DNA from: Myxococcales bacterium
GTDB lineage: Bacteria; Myxococcota; Bradymonadia; UBA7976; UBA1532
Reading direction: 5' to 3'
DNA: 6,064 nt
Assembly (NCBI GenBank): GCA_020430675.1
Contig: JAGQJJ010000272.1
Coordinates: 1-6,064, forward strand
Shown: positions 5,382 to 6,064 of the stretch, piece after piece
How the letters are laid out: the number at the start of each line of letters is the position of its first letter
Numbering within the stretch: the first letter of the stretch is position 1
The notes under the pieces: model-generated
Databases searched by the model: none
Seen by the model: the letters and a program-made list of their open reading frames with translations, nothing else
Told to the model about the DNA's origin: nothing
Made by a program: the position numbers and the translations under genes

Positions 5382-6064
5382 GGGTGCGCCTCGATCGGGG
5401 CCTGCGCAGTGCCGCAAACGTCGGACCGGTTCTCGCGGCGCGGGCTGCTGCGGTGGGCGGCGGCGGCGACGGCCGACTCGAGCACATCGAGCCCCTCGCG
5501 AAGCTGCGCCTCGTCGATGGTCAGCGGCGCGAGGAACTTGAGGACCCGGTCGCCGGCACCGGCGGTCTCGATCAACAGGCCGCGCTCAAAGGCGGCGCGG
5601 GCGGCGGCGCGCGCCAGGCCCGGGGTGTCGAATGCGATGCCCTGTACGAAGCCACGTCCGCGCACCTGGCCGCCGAACCGTTCCGCCAGGCGCCGGAAGC
5701 CGGCCTGGACCAGCGTCGACTTGGCTGCGACCTGTGCCATCAGCGCGTCGGTCGTCCAGAATTCGTCGAGCGCCGCGCGGCCGGTCACGAAGGCCAGGTT
5801 ATGGCCGCGGAAGGTGCCGTTGTGCTCGCCGGGCGCCCACACATCGAGCTCGGGGCGCAGCAGCGTCAGCGCGAAGGGCAGTCCGTAGCCGGAGATGGAC
5901 TTCGACAGGCACACGATGTCGGGGCGGATGCCCGCCGCTTCGAAGCTGAAGAAGGCGCCCGTGCGGCCGCAACCCATCTGGATGTCATCAACGATAAGCA
6001 CGATGCCATGCTGCTTGCACAGTTCGGATAATGCTTTCAGCCATTTTTCGCTAGCGACATTGAT
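5378..6064 (-). CDS. ectB: Diaminobutyrate-2-oxoglutarate transaminase, C-terminal half (5' end beyond the window)
   Basis: A PLP-dependent class III aminotransferase that makes L-2,4-diaminobutyrate from aspartate semialdehyde with glutamate as amino donor, the entry step of ectoine synthesis. The frame is open from the right edge, with 228 residues visible of about 420-430 expected. It begins INVASEKWLKALSELC, then LIVDDIQMGCGRTGAFFSFE with the cofactor-contacting Asp (about 5984-5989). The PLP-binding lysine lies in SKSISGYGLPFA (Lys codon at 5900-5902), followed by GTFRGHNLAF. The sequence matches EctB rather than acetylornithine or GABA transaminases. The last ~28 residues after the final helix look like an unconserved tail rich in Arg, Ser and Ala. 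The TGA overlaps the ectC GTG. A GTG at 6001 is only an internal codon, since homology continues upstream of it to the edge. Confidence 0.95.
   Translation of the reverse strand: MNVASEKWLKALSELCKQHGIVLIVDDIQMGCGRTGAFFSFEAAGIRPDIVCLSKSISGYGLPFALTLLRPELDVWAPGEHNGTFRGHNLAFVTGRAALDEFWTTDALMAQVAAKSTLVQAGFRRLAERFGGQVRGRGFVQGIAFDTPGLARAAARAAFERGLLIETAGAGDRVLKFLAPLTIDEAQLREGLDVLESAVAAAAHRSSPRRENRSDVCGTAQAPIEAHP

Noticed and set aside
4992..5417. Longer ectC starting at 5417
   Set aside because: The 12 extra residues have no EctC counterpart and overlap ectB by 40 bp; the GTG at 5381 has a Shine-Dalgarno and gives the normal length.
5384..6031. 215-codon plus-strand reading frame
   Set aside because: It lies antisense to ectB, which has clear catalytic motifs on the minus strand.
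1..6064. Mobile element, CRISPR array or RNA gene
   Set aside because: No transposase, terminal inverted repeats, regularly spaced repeats, tRNA-like folds or rRNA segments were seen on either strand.

Overview
This window is GC-rich (roughly two thirds G+C) bacterial DNA. It is dominated by an osmoprotection locus for making, hydroxylating and probably taking up ectoine-type compatible solutes. The gene set suggests a salt-tolerant or halophilic proteobacterium, perhaps a high-GC gammaproteobacterium. No rRNA or other phylogenetic marker is present, so genus cannot be judged from the sequence.

Right part (about 2183-6064, minus strand, read from 6064 down to 2183): one tightly packed operon. 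It holds the C-terminal half of ectB (entering from beyond the window edge), ectC, ectD, a sodium:solute symporter, and a universal stress protein. The junctions are a GTGA overlap (ectB/ectC), a 2-nt gap (ectC/ectD), an ATGA overlap (ectD/symporter) and TGA abutting ATG (symporter/usp). All five genes are therefore likely on one mRNA and translationally coupled. EctB and EctC carry out two steps of ectoine synthesis and EctD hydroxylates ectoine. The symporter plausibly recovers or imports the solute, and the UspA-type protein may tune the transporter or the stress response. ectA, the operon promoter and any specialised aspartokinase gene are not in view.

Middle (1565-2199, plus strand): a MarR-family regulator of the EctR type starts at a TTG codon behind a good Shine-Dalgarno. 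A perfect 16-bp inverted repeat just upstream is a candidate operator. The regulator converges on the operon and overlaps the end of usp by 17 bp, so it sits at the distal end of the ect operon.

Left part (1-1564): two broken genes joined head to head. A fatty acyl-AMP ligase (minus strand, running off the left edge) lacks its first ~75 residues. An AraC-family regulator (plus strand) keeps only its C-terminal DNA-binding domain. The two homologies butt together at about 1238-1252, as if one deletion had removed the divergent promoter region and both 5' ends. Rearrangement or misassembly would look the same.

No RNA genes, insertion sequences, CRISPR arrays or gene-free stretches over 300 bases were seen. 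The longest non-coding gap is the 95 bp before the regulator.
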